In this document: positions 1 through 6,047 of the stretch, in pieces | Layout of the letters: each line of letters starts with the position of its first letter | Position numbering within the stretch: position 1 is the first letter of the stretch | Assembly: GCA_017479315.1 (NCBI GenBank) | Contig: JAFVCI010000032.1 | Location: forward strand, 1 to 6,948 | Source of the DNA: Opitutales bacterium | GTDB lineage: Bacteria > Verrucomicrobiota > Verrucomicrobiia > Opitutales > UBA9783 | DNA length: 6,948 nucleotides | Direction of reading: 5' to 3' | Program-made: the position numbers and the translations under genes | Notes under the pieces: model-generated | What the model was told of the DNA's origin: nothing | Databases searched by the model: none | Seen by the model: only the letters and a program-made list of their open reading frames with translations

Positions 1-1083
1 GAATCCCGACTCGACCGCTTCCTGGATAAATGCGCAAAATTTTTCCAAAGGATCGGATCTCTCCTGAACCTTTGCGATTCGCCGGAAATTCAAGCCGCCC
101 GCAAAAACGCCAAGGCGATTAAATTGGAAATGGAAGGGCTGTTGCGTTGCTTCAAGGTCGAACATGCGGAAACGGAAGCGCAATTACAAGTCTTACAATC
201 TCACCTGAAAGAAAACGGAAACCGTCTTAACGCAACAGAGATCTTTACACTCAAAAATAAGATTGTCGAAAACGGAGAAGTCATCGATATGTGCGAAACG
301 CATATCAACGAACTGAAAGCCAAACTTAAGGAAACCACAGATGTCGATTGTCGATTACACCTGATGAAAGCAGCAAAGAATTTGGCAAAGCTTGCAACGG
401 AAACGTATCGATTGTCGCTGGAAATCATGAAACTGCTATCCCGCGCAGGCACACCGGATCTCCCGAACATCCGCAACGTTCCCGATCCGGATGCTTCGGC
501 TCAAACGATCGCGGAGAAACAGGTGCTCCTAAATACAAACGAAGTTTTACCCGAAGAACCTTCCGTCGGTACTCAACCAAAAGGCGCAACGAACATTCCG
601 CAACCGCCGGCTCACGGGGAACGGCAGGCTGCGTTTGAAACCATTCGGTCAGCTTTTAAGAGTACCTCCGAAACGGTTGCGAATGAACCCGATATAAAAC
701 GCAACCCGAAAACGGCGGAAGATGCTTCTCCGTCGCGTCCGAACCTTGAACCGTCATGGCACGAAAAACCCAAAAAAGTGCTTCAACAACCAAAGGTTCA
801 AGGCAACCCGGCGCCGTCTCAATTCGGTCAAAAGAGAAGTGTCGTTGCTCACAAACCTTTTTCATCGGATCCGGTTCCGAAAAAGATCCGGAACCCGAAC
901 CCACCATCCTCGGGATCGAAAAAGCCGTCCGTTCAAAAAATCGGAAAAAGAAAACAAATTGCTTTCAAAGAAACCGAAAAAACGGAAGAAGAGCAGAAAC
1001 CGTCAGCCATAGAAAGGAGGAAAGCGTATAGCAAAAATGTCGTTGACAAAAAAAAAAAACATGAAGACGGACAATACGTTTGA
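1..1083 (+). CDS. Unrecognised protein, 5'-partial, coiled coil plus basic disordered tail
   Basis: The reading frame is open from the first base to a TGA at 1081-1083, giving 360 visible residues, so the true start lies outside the window. A TTG at 124 and an ATG at 130 are in frame but have no clear ribosome-binding site, and the residues before them look equally coding. I do not recognise the family. Visible residues 1-150 are rich in Leu, Glu and Lys in heptad-like spacing and probably form coiled coils; residues 14-27 carry FF-x2-IG-x3-N-L-C-D-S. From about residue 155 the protein becomes rich in Pro, Ser, Lys, Glu and Gln and is probably disordered. The last 110 residues are strongly basic, with clusters PKKIR near 293 and GKRK near 315. 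There is no signal peptide or membrane segment in the visible part. The end is odd: twelve A residues encode four Lys shortly before the stop, and the next frame stays open for another 51 codons. A scaffold or secreted host-directed protein is possible but unproven. Confidence 0.85.
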   Translation, partial: ESRLDRFLDKCAKFFQRIGSLLNLCDSPEIQAARKNAKAIKLEMEGLLRCFKVEHAETEAQLQVLQSHLKENGNRLNATEIFTLKNKIVENGEVIDMCETHINELKAKLKETTDVDCRLHLMKAAKNLAKLATETYRLSLEIMKLLSRAGTPDLPNIRNVPDPDASAQTIAEKQVLLNTNEVLPEEPSVGTQPKGATNIPQPPAHGERQAAFETIRSAFKSTSETVANEPDIKRNPKTAEDASPSRPNLEPSWHEKPKKVLQQPKVQGNPAPSQFGQKRSVVAHKPFSSDPVPKKIRNPNPPSSGSKKPSVQKIGKRKQIAFKETEKTEEEQKPSAIERRKAYSKNVVDKKKKHEDGQYV

Positions 1084-1213
1084 TGCATCAGAAAATAAAT
1101 GGAATCCAACGAACAAGTTTCAAACGGATGCGAGCGGTAACAAAGGTATTACACACAACTCAAAGATCCAAGAGCAACTGAATCGACGGGATGAACCTCT
1201 CGAAAAGTTTTGA
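1037..1213 (+). CDS. Possible small hypothetical protein (58 aa), or a frameshifted extension of the preceding gene
   Basis: An ATG at 1037 opens a 58-residue frame that overlaps the preceding gene by 47 bases in the +1 frame and ends at TGA 1211-1213; a second in-frame ATG lies at 1061. The product is polar, rich in Lys, Asn, Asp, Thr and Ser, starts MSLTKKKNMK and ends EPLEKF, with no hydrophobic segment and no domain I know. An AGGAGG lies at 1015-1020, but it is 16 bases before the ATG, too far for an efficient ribosome-binding site, and it also encodes Arg-Arg in the upstream gene. The composition resembles the disordered tail of the preceding protein, so this may be its original C-terminus displaced by a one-base change in the A run. 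It may also be a chance open frame. Confidence 0.28.
   Translation: MSLTKKKNMKTDNTFDASENKWNPTNKFQTDASGNKGITHNSKIQEQLNRRDEPLEKF
1048..1059 (+). repeat. A12 homopolymer near the end of the 5'-partial gene
   Basis: Twelve consecutive A residues follow GAC and precede CATGAAGAC. In the frame of the upstream gene they read as four Lys codons followed by HEDGQYV and a stop. With eleven A residues the frame would run into the open frame that ends at 1213, adding about 51 residues. With thirteen it would stop almost at once (KKKKT). Runs of this length are known sites of replication slippage, transcriptional slippage and sequencing error; the sequence alone cannot say which applies. Confidence 0.9.
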
Positions 1214-1251
1214 TTAAAATACAAACCACTTTTACTCCAAAAAACCAGCTA

Positions 1252-1309
1252 CCGACAGGCGCCGAATAGCGCTCAACGAAAACCGCACCCGCAAACTCCC
1301 GCTTGTCGG
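1252..1309 (+). other. Inverted repeat able to form a 10-bp hairpin, in the intergenic region
   Basis: CCGACAGGCG (1252-1261) can pair with CGCTTGTCGG (1300-1309) over ten positions, nine Watson-Crick and one G-U, around a 38-base loop. In RNA from the plus strand the wobble pair is kept, whereas the minus-strand copy would have a C-A mismatch, so any function fits plus-strand transcription better. It begins 39 bases after the small open frame ends. No T-run follows, so it is not a standard intrinsic terminator. The rest of 1214-1366 holds no gene I can support. Confidence 0.35.
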
Positions 1310-1366
1310 ATAGATACCCGCACCCGTCACCAAACTTAAAACCAATCAAAGACTCAATCAGCCCCC

Positions 1367-1453
1367 TGGTACCCGGAGAGGGGGTCGAACCCTCACTCCC
1401 TTGCAGGAATCAGATTTTGAGTCTGACGCGTCTGCCGATTCCGCCATCCGGGC
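1367..1453 (-). tRNA. tRNA-Leu (anticodon CAA)
   Basis: On the minus strand this folds as a full class II tRNA. The acceptor stem is GCCCGGA (1453-1447) paired with TCCGGGT (1377-1371), with a G-U first pair. It is followed by discriminator A (1370) and an encoded CCA (1369-1367). The anticodon stem is TCAGA/TCTGA with loop CTCAAAA, giving anticodon CAA, which reads the leucine codon UUG. The long variable arm TCCT-GCAA-GGGA is the feature that marks leucine tRNAs. The T arm is GAGGG-TTCGACC-CCCTC. The acceptor stem matches what I remember of E. coli tRNA-Leu(UAA), including the G-U pair. No intron is present. The gene lies 133 bases after the end of ldhA on the same strand and could be read through from it, or have its own promoter. 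Confidence 0.97.
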
Positions 1454-1471
1454 ACGGATAGAAACAGTTCC

Positions 1472-1501
1472 ATGCTAAATAACCTCCAAACCATCAGGCA
1501 A
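1472..1501 (-). promoter_or_regulatory. Weak candidate promoter for tRNA-Leu
   Basis: On the minus strand TTGCCT (1501-1496) is followed after 18 bases by TAGCAT (1477-1472), each matching four of six consensus positions. Transcription would begin near 1465, about a dozen bases before the mature 5' end. The match is modest and the spacing slightly long, so this is only a candidate. Confidence 0.28.
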
Positions 1502-1539
1502 GCTTTTTTCATCAAAAAGACGATAAGGTTCATGCAATC

Positions 1540-1573
1540 GAAACGTGTTTTTGAACAAAATCGTACCCGTTTC
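1540..1573 (-). other. Inverted repeat just after ldhA
   Basis: On the minus strand GAAACG (1573-1568) pairs with CGTTTC (1545-1540), and the loop contains a second small repeat, TTTTG-TT-CAAAA. It begins 14 bases after the ldhA stop codon, where a transcript end would be expected. There is no T-run after it, so I call it a possible 3'-end structure rather than an intrinsic terminator. An AT-only hairpin (CTTTTT/AAAAAG, 1519-1503) follows further on. Confidence 0.25.
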
Positions 1574-1586
1574 CGCCGCGCCCGTT

Positions 1587-2597
1587 TCATGCCTGTTCAT
1601 TGACCAACGGTTCGCGCCTGAAGTATGCCTGAACGCTCTCCAATGTTGTTTGCGCAATGTTGGTGAGAGCTTCTTGGGTGAAAAACGCCTGATGCGAACT
1701 GATGAAAACGTTTGGAAACGTCATCAGGCGTGCCAAAACGCCGTCTTCCATGATTTCGTCGCTGTGGTCGCGGTAAAAATAAGAACTTTCGTTCTCGTAC
1801 ACATCCAGAGCCGCCGCACCGATGATGCGCTTCTTCAAACCGTAAATGAGTGCTTTGGCGTCCATGAGGGCGCCGCGCCCGGTATTGATTAAAATCACGC
1901 CTTTCTTCATTTCGTCGACGGCTTTACGATTGATCATGTGAACATTGTCCTTCGTCAGCGGGCAATGGAGCGTGATGATATCCGATTGACGATAAAGCGT
2001 TTGCAAATCCGTATATTGCACGTTGTATTGTTTGGCAAACGCTTCATCCGGATAAATATCATACGCCAACAGATGCATCTCAAACCCCTGCAACAATTTG
2101 ATGAGGACGCGCGCGATTTTTCCCGTTCCGACGATGCCGACGGTTTTGCCGTGCATGTCAAAGCCAAGCAGACCGTTCAGGGAGAAATTGCCGCCGCGGG
2201 TACGGTTGTAAGCTCTGTAATACTTGCGATTGGCGGTCAGCATCAGTCCCAACGCATATTCGGCAACGGCATGCGGCGAATACGCCGGCACGCGCACAAT
2301 ACGAAGCTTATCCTTTGCCGCCTTTAAATCGACATTATTGAAACCCGCGCAACGCAGCGCCACCAGCCGCGTCCCGCCTTCATACAGCTGCTCGACAACA
2401 GCCGCATTGACCGCATCATTGACGAACACGCAAACACTTTCGTATCCCTTCGCCAAAGACGCCGTCTGTTCATTCAGTGGAGCATTGAGAAATTTCAAAT
2501 CGAACCCGAAGTTTTGCGCTTCGTTCACGCACTTAAAAAATTGCTCGTCGTACGGCTGAGCACTGAAAAACAACAGGGATTGATGAGCGTCGGACAC
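1587..2597 (-). CDS. ldhA: D-lactate dehydrogenase (NAD-dependent, LdhA type)
   Basis: This cytoplasmic enzyme reduces pyruvate to D-lactate while oxidising NADH, the usual fermentative way to regenerate NAD+. The 336 residues align by eye along the whole of E. coli LdhA (329 aa), including the shared stretches LRCAGFNNVDL, RVPAY and VYENE. The nucleotide-binding loop is GTGKIA at 157-162, and Asp180 sits at the end of the second strand, where family members select NAD over NADP. Catalytic residues are present: Arg241 (in GRGAL), Glu270 (in VYENE) and His302 (in SHQAF). The third glycine of the usual GxGxxG is Ala162 instead, a mild variation. The start is GTG at 2597; an in-frame stop lies a short way upstream and the alignment leaves little room for a later start. 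There is no Shine-Dalgarno sequence, and a strong promoter places the transcript start at or next to the GTG. The gene follows the 654-residue coiled-coil gene by 62 bases. Confidence 0.97.
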   Translation of the reverse strand: MSDAHQSLLFFSAQPYDEQFFKCVNEAQNFGFDLKFLNAPLNEQTASLAKGYESVCVFVNDAVNAAVVEQLYEGGTRLVALRCAGFNNVDLKAAKDKLRIVRVPAYSPHAVAEYALGLMLTANRKYYRAYNRTRGGNFSLNGLLGFDMHGKTVGIVGTGKIARVLIKLLQGFEMHLLAYDIYPDEAFAKQYNVQYTDLQTLYRQSDIITLHCPLTKDNVHMINRKAVDEMKKGVILINTGRGALMDAKALIYGLKKRIIGAAALDVYENESSYFYRDHSDEIMEDGVLARLMTFPNVFISSHQAFFTQEALTNIAQTTLESVQAYFRREPLVNEQA

Positions 2598-2603
2598 AAA
2601 CTT

Positions 2604-2632
2604 ATTATAAGGATTTTACTGGAATATCGCAA
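2604..2632 (-). promoter_or_regulatory. sigma70-type promoter for ldhA, probably giving a leaderless mRNA
   Basis: On the minus strand TTGCGA (2632-2627, four of six consensus positions) is followed after exactly 17 bases by a perfect TATAAT (2609-2604). The expected transcription start, six to eight bases after the -10 box, is at 2598-2596. That coincides with the GTG start codon of ldhA (2597). The element lies wholly in the 62-base gap after the upstream gene, so ldhA can be transcribed on its own. Confidence 0.7.
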
Positions 2633-2659
2633 CGTCTTTGAAATAAACGCTTTGAGAAC

Positions 2660-4624
2660 TCATGATTGTTTTATGCCGTACAAATTGTTTATTTGCGTTT
2701 TGAGTGCACTTTCGAGCGTTTTCTCGTAAGTCGCACAGATGTTTTGCACGTTTGCCAGATGCTCCCGACAGAACGTTTCAATTTGTGTTTTGGCACTCGG
2801 GAATTGTTGTTCCAACATTTTTCCGGTTTCCTTAACGGTTGTTTCGAAACTTTGCTTAAGGCTTTGTATTTTCAACATACCGTCGTTGAACTGTTCCATC
2901 AGTTGACGCTCCTGCATGTTTCGTTGCTCCGTATCGGGCTTTCTCTCGTAATTGTTTAAGAATTTACTCGAAAAAGAAGTAAATCCAACGACAGTGCTTC
3001 TTGCCTGTCTTTCCAGTTTTTGTACCTTTTCGTTAAATGCCTGCCCAGTTTGTGTGAGTTGTTCGCGAACCATCGCAATCTCATCGCGTCCCTTTTTAAC
3101 GGCTCGAAGCATATCGGCTATATTCTTATGAACAACACCATCGAATTTATTTTTTAACGTCTTCCCTGCTTCTCTCTTTTCCAGAACATGGCGAAAAGCT
3201 GCTTCTACCGGTGCTTGTTTCGCTTTCCATTGAACATCTCCGGCGGTTTTCTTTAAGTTTTTCTCCAGCACATCCAGTTGCTTCAAAAAAACATCCGCAT
3301 CCTTCATCTTATTCGTATCAAACGGAGAAAAATCTCTGATGTTGGCTTGAATTTTTTTGATATCAGAAGTGATGCTATCAACTCTTGCTTCGAGCGATTG
3401 TTCCGAAGGATTTGCCAGATTTTGGATACCTTGCTCAATGTTGTGCATGGTATTCAGAAAGCCGAGTTTGTTCTTAAGGTTGCTATACGAAGTCGTCAGG
3501 GACAAGGAAAAATCCTGTCCTTTTTCATTCATCCACGGATATTTGGAAGGCAAATTGCCGACAGTCTGTTGGATATCATCGGATATCTTATAATTGCCCT
3601 GTTTGCATTGTTCCGCGAGTATGTTTTCCAGAGTTTTCAGTTCATTTTTAACGGGCTTAACAAAGAAATCGTTGTACATACGTGAAAGTTTCAACGTTAA
3701 CATGTCTTGCAAGGTTTTATCCCCGAGCCTATTGATATACCCTTGGGCATCCTTATATGACGAACGGAAAGACACCTCATCAGACACAACGGATGGATCG
3801 TTTTTGAAACCTTCTATTTTTTTCTGCATTTCCAAAAACTTCGGCAAAATGTCGTTTTGTATGGAATTTAAATCCAGAGACAACTTTTTCAATTTCGGTT
3901 GATCCGCCAAAACAATTTCGGCATTTTTTGTAAATTTTTGAATTTTTTCTTCCGTTTCTTTATTTAGGCTTTGGTCGCCGGATGTGATTTGTTCTGTAAC
4001 GGATTCGACGAATACCGGAAATTCTTTGATTTCTTCCGGCGTAAAATCCGATAAAATCGAGAGGTTGTTTTGAAATTTTTCGGATGCTTTTTGGATATCA
4101 CCGGCGGCCGAGAGAAGTTTTTCATGAATGCCGTCCGGCTCGGCAGAATTGCTTTTGGGTTGAAATCGTTCAGCTTCCGTTTCCAAAGCTTTCCGTATTT
4201 TCGATAAATTACTTATCACAACGGCTTCTGTCATTGCCGATCCGACTTCTTTAAAACATTTGACCAGTGCTCCGTTGAGAACACCCGATAAGACTTTTTC
4301 CGAAAAAGATTTTGATTGTTTCAGGATGAGATCCGTCGCAACGTTCGGATCTTTTTTAATCATTCCGAGACCGCGCCCGATGGATTCGCAAACGTTACAA
4401 ATCCACTGTCCGATGCTGCCAAAAAAACCTTTACCCTCCATATTTCGCTTCGTCCATTCAACCCGACGGGTATCTTTGAGTACTTCCGTTTGTGAATGAA
4501 GCGTCCTTCCGATTTGAACAAACGGACCGAATACTCGGGTTCCGTAATCGACATCGGAATTTCTGTCCGGCTTTTGATTATCGATATTCGAAAGATTCGG
4601 ATGTGTTACACTAATCCCCTCCAT
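2660..4624 (-). CDS. Unrecognised 654-aa coiled-coil protein
   Basis: A long uninterrupted frame from ATG 4624 to TGA 2660. I do not recognise the family. The first 60 residues are polar with no signal peptide. Residues 64-90 form a glycine-rich hydrophobic patch holding FF-x2-IG-x4-N-V-C-E-S (67-81) and a C-x2-C pair (Cys76, Cys79). Residues 105-140 form an amphipathic, Ala/Val/Leu-rich segment that could touch a membrane but is too broken for a clear transmembrane helix. From about 165 to 645 it is almost entirely charged helix (Lys, Glu, Gln, Asn with regular Leu/Ile), typical of stacked coiled coils, with few prolines. No catalytic motif is visible. There is no Shine-Dalgarno sequence before the ATG; a later in-frame ATG (residue 62) also lacks one. 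It lies 83 bases after tgt and 62 before ldhA, and is AT-richer than both in spot counts (for example 18 of 60 G+C at 3901-3960). It could be a secreted effector or a structural protein; neither is shown. Confidence 0.9.
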   Translation of the reverse strand: MEGISVTHPNLSNIDNQKPDRNSDVDYGTRVFGPFVQIGRTLHSQTEVLKDTRRVEWTKRNMEGKGFFGSIGQWICNVCESIGRGLGMIKKDPNVATDLILKQSKSFSEKVLSGVLNGALVKCFKEVGSAMTEAVVISNLSKIRKALETEAERFQPKSNSAEPDGIHEKLLSAAGDIQKASEKFQNNLSILSDFTPEEIKEFPVFVESVTEQITSGDQSLNKETEEKIQKFTKNAEIVLADQPKLKKLSLDLNSIQNDILPKFLEMQKKIEGFKNDPSVVSDEVSFRSSYKDAQGYINRLGDKTLQDMLTLKLSRMYNDFFVKPVKNELKTLENILAEQCKQGNYKISDDIQQTVGNLPSKYPWMNEKGQDFSLSLTTSYSNLKNKLGFLNTMHNIEQGIQNLANPSEQSLEARVDSITSDIKKIQANIRDFSPFDTNKMKDADVFLKQLDVLEKNLKKTAGDVQWKAKQAPVEAAFRHVLEKREAGKTLKNKFDGVVHKNIADMLRAVKKGRDEIAMVREQLTQTGQAFNEKVQKLERQARSTVVGFTSFSSKFLNNYERKPDTEQRNMQERQLMEQFNDGMLKIQSLKQSFETTVKETGKMLEQQFPSAKTQIETFCREHLANVQNICATYEKTLESALKTQINNLYGIKQS

Positions 4625-4707
4625 AAGAACAAGATGCTTACGGATCCGTATATCGGTCGTTTTTTTAAATTCTTTCCGAAAATGCTACAATAATGTTTTT
4701 TAATCCC

Positions 4708-5916
4708 TTACATTCCGCAATGCTCCTTATAAAACACCTCCCACCGACCGCCCTTGATCGCCTCGCGTATGCTCTGCATCCACCGCACCATGAAGCGCGC
4801 ATTGTGGATTGTCAGCAGCAACCCGCCGGTACCTTCGCGGGCTTTGAATAAATGATGCAAATAAGCGCGCGTAAAGTTTTTGCAGGTATAACAGTCGCAA
4901 TCGGTGTCAATCGGGTTCATGTCCTCGCGATAACGGGCGTTTTTTAAATTTAAATGCTCTTTGGCGTATTCCGCTTCGGGTTTCGCAATCAGCGCACAGG
5001 CGTGTCGGGCGATGCGCGTCGGATGCACGCAGTCAAACGTATCAATACCCGCATTTACGCCTTCCAAAATATCCCTTAATCCGCCGATACCCAAAAAGTG
5101 CGTCGGGCGTTCCTTTAACCCTTTCATGACAAAGTCGACCAGATCATACATTTGTTGTTTATCGACGCCCAGACTGCCGCCGATCGCCTGCCCGAAGAAG
5201 GGACTTTCGTTGATGTAATCGATACTTTCGCGCCGTAAATCTTCAAATTCGCCGCCCTGCACGATGCCGTACAGACGTTGCCGATCGTCGAAATGCTCTT
5301 GGAAATAATTCAAACTTCGTGTTTCCCAACGGTGACTGCGGTGCATGGACGCCGCGGTTTCGTTCTTCGAAAAGTGCGTCGGCGCACATTCATCCAGTGT
5401 TAAAACTAAATCCGCTCCGAGATTTTGCTGAATTTCGATCGACTTTTCGGGCGTCATGAAACGTTGCGAACCGTCGATGTGCGAACGAAACAACGCCCCA
5501 TCCTCGGTCACCTTTAAGAGAGATTTTTGAAAATCCGAACGATGCGCCTTGCCTTTGATTTCGTCGACCACGCGCCCGTACGCCAGACTGAAAATCTGGA
5601 AACCGCCACAGTCGGTCAGCATCGGACCGTCCCAACCGACAAAGCGGTGCAATCCGCCGTGTTTGGCAACCAATTCGTATCCCGGCTGCAACCACAAATG
5701 ATAGGTGTTGCCGAGAATAATTTGCGCACCGACATCCTTTACGTGCGCCATGGTCGCGCTTTTAATCGCCCCGTGCGTGGCACAAAAGATAAAATTCGGC
5801 GTCTCGATACATCCGTGCGGCGTTTCAATCCGCGCACAGTGCGCGCGACCCGTTGCCGCACGTGCCGTAATCGTGTAAGAAAAGTTGCCGCCCGCCGTGC
5901 CGTCGCCCGAATTCAT
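4708..5916 (-). CDS. tgt: tRNA-guanine(34) transglycosylase
   Basis: Tgt swaps guanine at the wobble position of tRNAs with GUN anticodons (Asp, Asn, His, Tyr) for preQ1, or in some lineages queuine, on the way to queuosine. The 402 residues cover the family's whole length (about 370-400). Asp102 in TDCGGFQ is the general acid/base, Asp175 in LDEC binds the base, and Asp295 in FDCVHPTR is the nucleophile. The zinc site is Cys340-x-Cys342-x2-Cys345 with His371. Cys177, two after Asp175, matches the cysteine typical of preQ1-using bacterial enzymes. In contrast, the base-recognition loop reads GGSLG (246-250) instead of the GGLAVG of E. coli and Zymomonas, and Cys103 replaces the usual Ser. The first 11 residues are a Gly-rich extension beyond the family core. 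The ATG is supported by TAAGG five bases upstream. No queA, queG or yajC neighbour is present in the window. Confidence 0.97.
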   Translation of the reverse strand: MNSGDGTAGGNFSYTITARAATGRAHCARIETPHGCIETPNFIFCATHGAIKSATMAHVKDVGAQIILGNTYHLWLQPGYELVAKHGGLHRFVGWDGPMLTDCGGFQIFSLAYGRVVDEIKGKAHRSDFQKSLLKVTEDGALFRSHIDGSQRFMTPEKSIEIQQNLGADLVLTLDECAPTHFSKNETAASMHRSHRWETRSLNYFQEHFDDRQRLYGIVQGGEFEDLRRESIDYINESPFFGQAIGGSLGVDKQQMYDLVDFVMKGLKERPTHFLGIGGLRDILEGVNAGIDTFDCVHPTRIARHACALIAKPEAEYAKEHLNLKNARYREDMNPIDTDCDCYTCKNFTRAYLHHLFKAREGTGGLLLTIHNARFMVRWMQSIREAIKGGRWEVFYKEHCGM

Positions 5917-5921
5917 ACGAG

Positions 5922-5926
5922 CCTTA
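5922..5926 (-). promoter_or_regulatory. Ribosome-binding site of tgt
   Basis: TAAGG on the minus strand ends five bases before the ATG at 5916. It supports that start over others and is the only well-placed Shine-Dalgarno-like site I can find for the minus-strand protein genes here. Confidence 0.6.
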
Positions 5927-5998
5927 CGGTAACCGCTTTTGCGACGCTTGTCACCGCCGAATAACGTTGCGCATCGTTACGGAATTCGTTCGCCGTTC

Positions 5999-6030
5999 AA
6001 AAAAAACCGAAATTCCCGTTAAACGTTTCG
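5999..6030 (-). terminator. Weak candidate intrinsic terminator after the 292-aa gene
   Basis: On the minus strand CGAAA (6030-6026) pairs with TTTCG (6012-6008), followed one base later by eight T residues (6006-5999). The stem is only five pairs, three of them A-T, so it would be unstable; the T-run and its position about 20 bases after the stop codon are the main support. Confidence 0.32.
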
Positions 6031-6047
6031 CTTTCGCAGAATGGATA

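Noticed and set aside
873..895. Seven-bp inverted repeat GGTTCCG/CGGAACC around a nine-base loop.
   Set aside because: It lies inside the coding tail of the left-edge gene and is explained by repeated Pro, Lys and Arg codons; no T-run follows.
1149..1349. A 66-residue open frame on the minus strand downstream of the tRNA.
   Set aside because: No ribosome-binding site, no recognisable domain and it overlaps the 1037-1213 frame on the other strand; nothing supports it as a gene.
1332..1369. Search for a phage or island attachment site at the tRNA-Leu 3' end.
   Set aside because: No repeat of the tRNA 3' sequence and no integrase gene is present in the window.
1393..1473. A 26-residue open frame on the minus strand (ATG at 1473) with GGAGG nine bases upstream (1487-1483), resembling a leader peptide.
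   Set aside because: Most of it lies within the tRNA-Leu gene, so the open frame is dictated by the tRNA sequence; the GGAGG is probably chance.
4639..4650. Perfect 12-bp palindrome TACGGATCCGTA 14 bases before the start codon of the 654-residue gene, a possible operator.
   Set aside because: One or two such palindromes are expected by chance in 7 kb, and there is no second copy or clear promoter beside it.
4625..4700. Possible promoter TTGTAG with an AT-rich -10 region upstream of the 654-residue gene.
   Set aside because: The best -35 and -10 boxes match only three and four of six positions; similar matches occur by chance in this AT-rich stretch.
5962..5979. Inverted repeat TAACG...CGTTA in the region upstream of tgt.
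   Set aside because: Only five pairs with an eight-base gap, and no promoter nearby that it could overlap convincingly.
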